Assembly (NCBI GenBank): GCA_903928285.1
Contig: CAIYQH010000064.1
Span: 1 to 5,711, forward strand
Direction: 5' to 3'
DNA length: 5,711 nucleotides
Origin: an uncultured Bacteroidales bacterium
GTDB lineage: Bacteria; Bacteroidota; Bacteroidia; Bacteroidales; FEN-979
Under the pieces are notes generated by a model. The model ran no database searches. It had not been told where the DNA came from and saw nothing but the letters and a program-made list of their open reading frames with translations. Within the stretch, counting starts at the first letter, position 1. Each line of letters begins with the position of its first letter. Shown here piece by piece: positions 4,671 to 5,711 of the stretch. A program made the translations under genes and the position numbers.

Positions 4671-5442
4671 TGTAACCTCCCCTGATATCCCGGAGCCATT
4701 CATCCGGATTTATGGTGTTCAGCCAGGTCATTGCCTTGCTGCGGAGTTTTTGCAAATAATCTGTGTCGTACACAGGACTGTAATCAATCATCTCAACAAA
4801 CCGGAGGCTTCCCTTATCGATTTCGCCCGATTCTGTATTTTGCTTGCCCAAAGCCCGTATTCCGTATGATTTATACAGAATATTCTCTTCAAGTTGTTCT
4901 AAAGTCTCTTGCGGCGTATCAATTCGGATAATGCCAAATTCGTCGGTCATCAGGTGAATGTTGACCTTCTCTTTTCCTCCGGCATTGGTAATTTTGCCGT
5001 AAAAATAAAATTCCGCATCGGCCCAAACATTTGAAGTGCGGTAATAGCGGGTTGTTTTATCAATCCTCAATTCTGACGAATCCTGCAAAGATGTCTTTAA
5101 AGTGATCAAATAATCCTTTTTAACGGCAGTGTCCTGAAAAGATTCAATGGCTTTCGCGGTATTCAGTTCCAGGAAATCGATGTTCTGAGTTGCAGTTACC
5201 TGGGCGAGAATGGCGGTAAACCCGATAATCGCCTGCATGCTTGTCTGAAGAACATGCCTGACAGAACCGGGTTCCTGTTTATAACTGATGATTGGCCGAT
5301 CCTTTTTATCTCCCGGGAATAAGAGATTCTCGGCTTGTTCCAGAATGCCTGCAACTTCCCGGATATCATAATTGTCGGGGGTCAGTTCCAGGTTGCCTTT
5401 CAAGCCTTTAATTCTAATCTCTATGTAACCCGTTTTTTCCAT
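4663..5442 (-). CDS. Hypothetical 259-aa protein, operon partner of the PIN protein
   Basis: I do not recognise a characterised family with certainty. The N-terminus (IEIRIKGLKGNLELTPDNYDIREVAGILEQAENLLFP) looks like a small alpha/beta domain. A conserved-looking core follows (DRPIISYKQEPGSVRHVLQTSMQ), then a short hydrophobic helix at about 71-82 that is too short for a membrane span. The middle (about 145-205, FYGKITNAGG...NIHLMTDEFGIIRIDT...LYKSYGIRALG) appears beta-rich and OB-like. The C-terminus is rich in Trp and charged residues (MTWLNTINPDEWLRDIRGG). No signal peptide, ribbon-helix-helix, AbrB or HTH motif is apparent. It is the first gene of the operon, 8 bp overlapping the PIN gene, so it may be an antitoxin or regulator. 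At 259 aa it is far larger than usual VapB antitoxins. Confidence 0.75.
   Translation of the reverse strand: MEKTGYIEIRIKGLKGNLELTPDNYDIREVAGILEQAENLLFPGDKKDRPIISYKQEPGSVRHVLQTSMQAIIGFTAILAQVTATQNIDFLELNTAKAIESFQDTAVKKDYLITLKTSLQDSSELRIDKTTRYYRTSNVWADAEFYFYGKITNAGGKEKVNIHLMTDEFGIIRIDTPQETLEQLEENILYKSYGIRALGKQNTESGEIDKGSLRFVEMIDYSPVYDTDYLQKLRSKAMTWLNTINPDEWLRDIRGGYNA
4676..4683 (-). promoter_or_regulatory. Ribosome binding site that fixes the PIN-protein start
   Basis: AGGGGAGG on the minus strand, inside the last codons of the upstream gene, is 5 bp before the ATG at 4670 and so selects that start over 4703. Confidence 0.7.
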
Positions 5443-5446
5443 AAGG

Positions 5447-5477
5447 CAAAATTACAAACAATCCTGTCATACTGCAA
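5447..5477 (-). promoter_or_regulatory. Bacteroidetes-type promoter for the 259-aa / PIN operon
   Basis: On the minus strand TTG (5477-5475) is followed by 20 bp and then TAATTTTG (5454-5447), a full match to the TAnnTTTG -7 element with the expected -33 spacing. Only CCTT separates the box from the ATG at 5442, which places the expected transcription start at or next to the start codon. The mRNA would be leaderless or nearly so. No Shine-Dalgarno sequence fits in that space. The other bases of 5443-5570 show nothing clear. Confidence 0.6.
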
Positions 5478-5576
5478 GTATCTTTTATTTCAGGTAATCA
5501 AGCTTCCTGTTTTCCCAATGCCATGAAATCACCTCTGAAAAACAGCACACACCTCCTGGCTTTCCTTATTTGACTA

Positions 5577-5648
5577 TTCCGGTCCATTCAGCGCCACCCA
5601 TTTCGGTCCAATCAGCGCCACCCGTTTCGGAGCATTCGGCGCCACCCT
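5577..5648 (-). repeat. Three tandem 24-bp repeats (GCGCCACCC core)
   Basis: Units are 5577-5600, 5601-5624 and 5625-5648. Units 1 and 2 match at 21 of 24 positions, and units 2 and 3 at 19 of 24. GCGCCACCC is invariant at 5591, 5615 and 5639. In IS21-family ends such repeats bind the transposase. Confidence 0.85.
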
Positions 5649-5682
5649 GTAATTGTTTTTTTCAAAGCAACTAACAGGAAAG

Positions 5683-5703
5683 TGACAGGTTTTCCGACCT
5701 GAC
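5683..5703. repeat. Imperfect dyad TGACAGG / CCTGACA
   Basis: TGACAGG (5683-5689) and CCTGACA (5698-5704, overlapping the stated end by one base) form an imperfect inverted pair, six of seven positions, around TTTTCCGA. The flanking GGAAAG and TTCC extend it weakly. It may be an operator or structural element inside the putative insertion sequence. Confidence 0.3.
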
Positions 5704-5711
5704 ATTCCGGC

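Larger units (their letters stand above)
5571..5711. mobile_element. One terminus of an IS21-family insertion sequence, continuing off the right edge
   Basis: The block starts with TG (5571-5572) and carries three tandem 24-bp repeats built around GCGCCACCC, then an AT-rich stretch. IS21-family elements begin with TG, end with CA and carry multiple subterminal repeats of about 20 bp. Repeats reading GGTGGCGCTGA..GGACCG on the other strand are typical of their ends. No istA or istB sequence is visible in the remaining 60 bp, and the partner end and target duplication are outside the window. An iteron array is the main alternative. Confidence 0.6.

Noticed and set aside
4600..4869. Open frame of 89 codons on the plus strand
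   Set aside because: It is antisense to the PIN gene and its partner, both of which have clear start signals and operon structure.
5577..5648. Three 24-bp repeats as plasmid iterons
   Set aside because: No initiator gene is visible and the GCGCCACCC repeats next to a TG end fit IS21-family termini better; kept only as an alternative.

Overview
The window looks like part of a conjugative or otherwise mobile region from a Bacteroidota-type bacterium. This placement is an inference. It rests on a TTG-N20-TAATTTTG promoter, which fits the Bacteroidetes TTG / TAnnTTTG consensus, on the ardC gene style, and on the moderate base composition. No taxonomic marker gene is present.

Positions 130-3237 hold a complete recombinase-in-trio (RIT) element. 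Three tyrosine recombinase genes (ritA, ritB, ritC) run rightward, joined by ATGA stop/start overlaps, and each has a strong Shine-Dalgarno sequence. Both ends carry inverted arrays of an 8-bp half-site (TTATGCCG and its complement). A 6-bp direct repeat, TGTATA, bounds the element. The left end has an extra 20-bp perfect palindrome, which creates a second core-like site.

The element has split a leftward ardC-type antirestriction gene. The N-terminal part is at 3232-3821 and the C-terminal part at 1-135, running off the window. The insertion lies inside the HELIH zinc-protease motif. Removing the element together with one TGTATA copy rejoins the gene in frame as HELIHASGHPKRLNR, so this is a clean, potentially reversible interruption.

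Right of ardC is a 366-bp region without a convincing gene but rich in dyads and short direct repeats (3822-4187). Next comes a leftward two-gene operon: an unrecognised 259-aa protein (4663-5442) and a PIN-domain protein (4188-4670) overlapping it by 8 bp. Its promoter lies so close to the first ATG that the mRNA may be leaderless. The far right (5571-5711) carries three 24-bp repeats and a TG terminus, and looks like one end of an IS21-family insertion sequence that continues outside the window.

The main biological point is the RIT element: its reconstructable attachment site, its mirrored half-site arrays and its placement in a conserved catalytic motif of an antirestriction gene.
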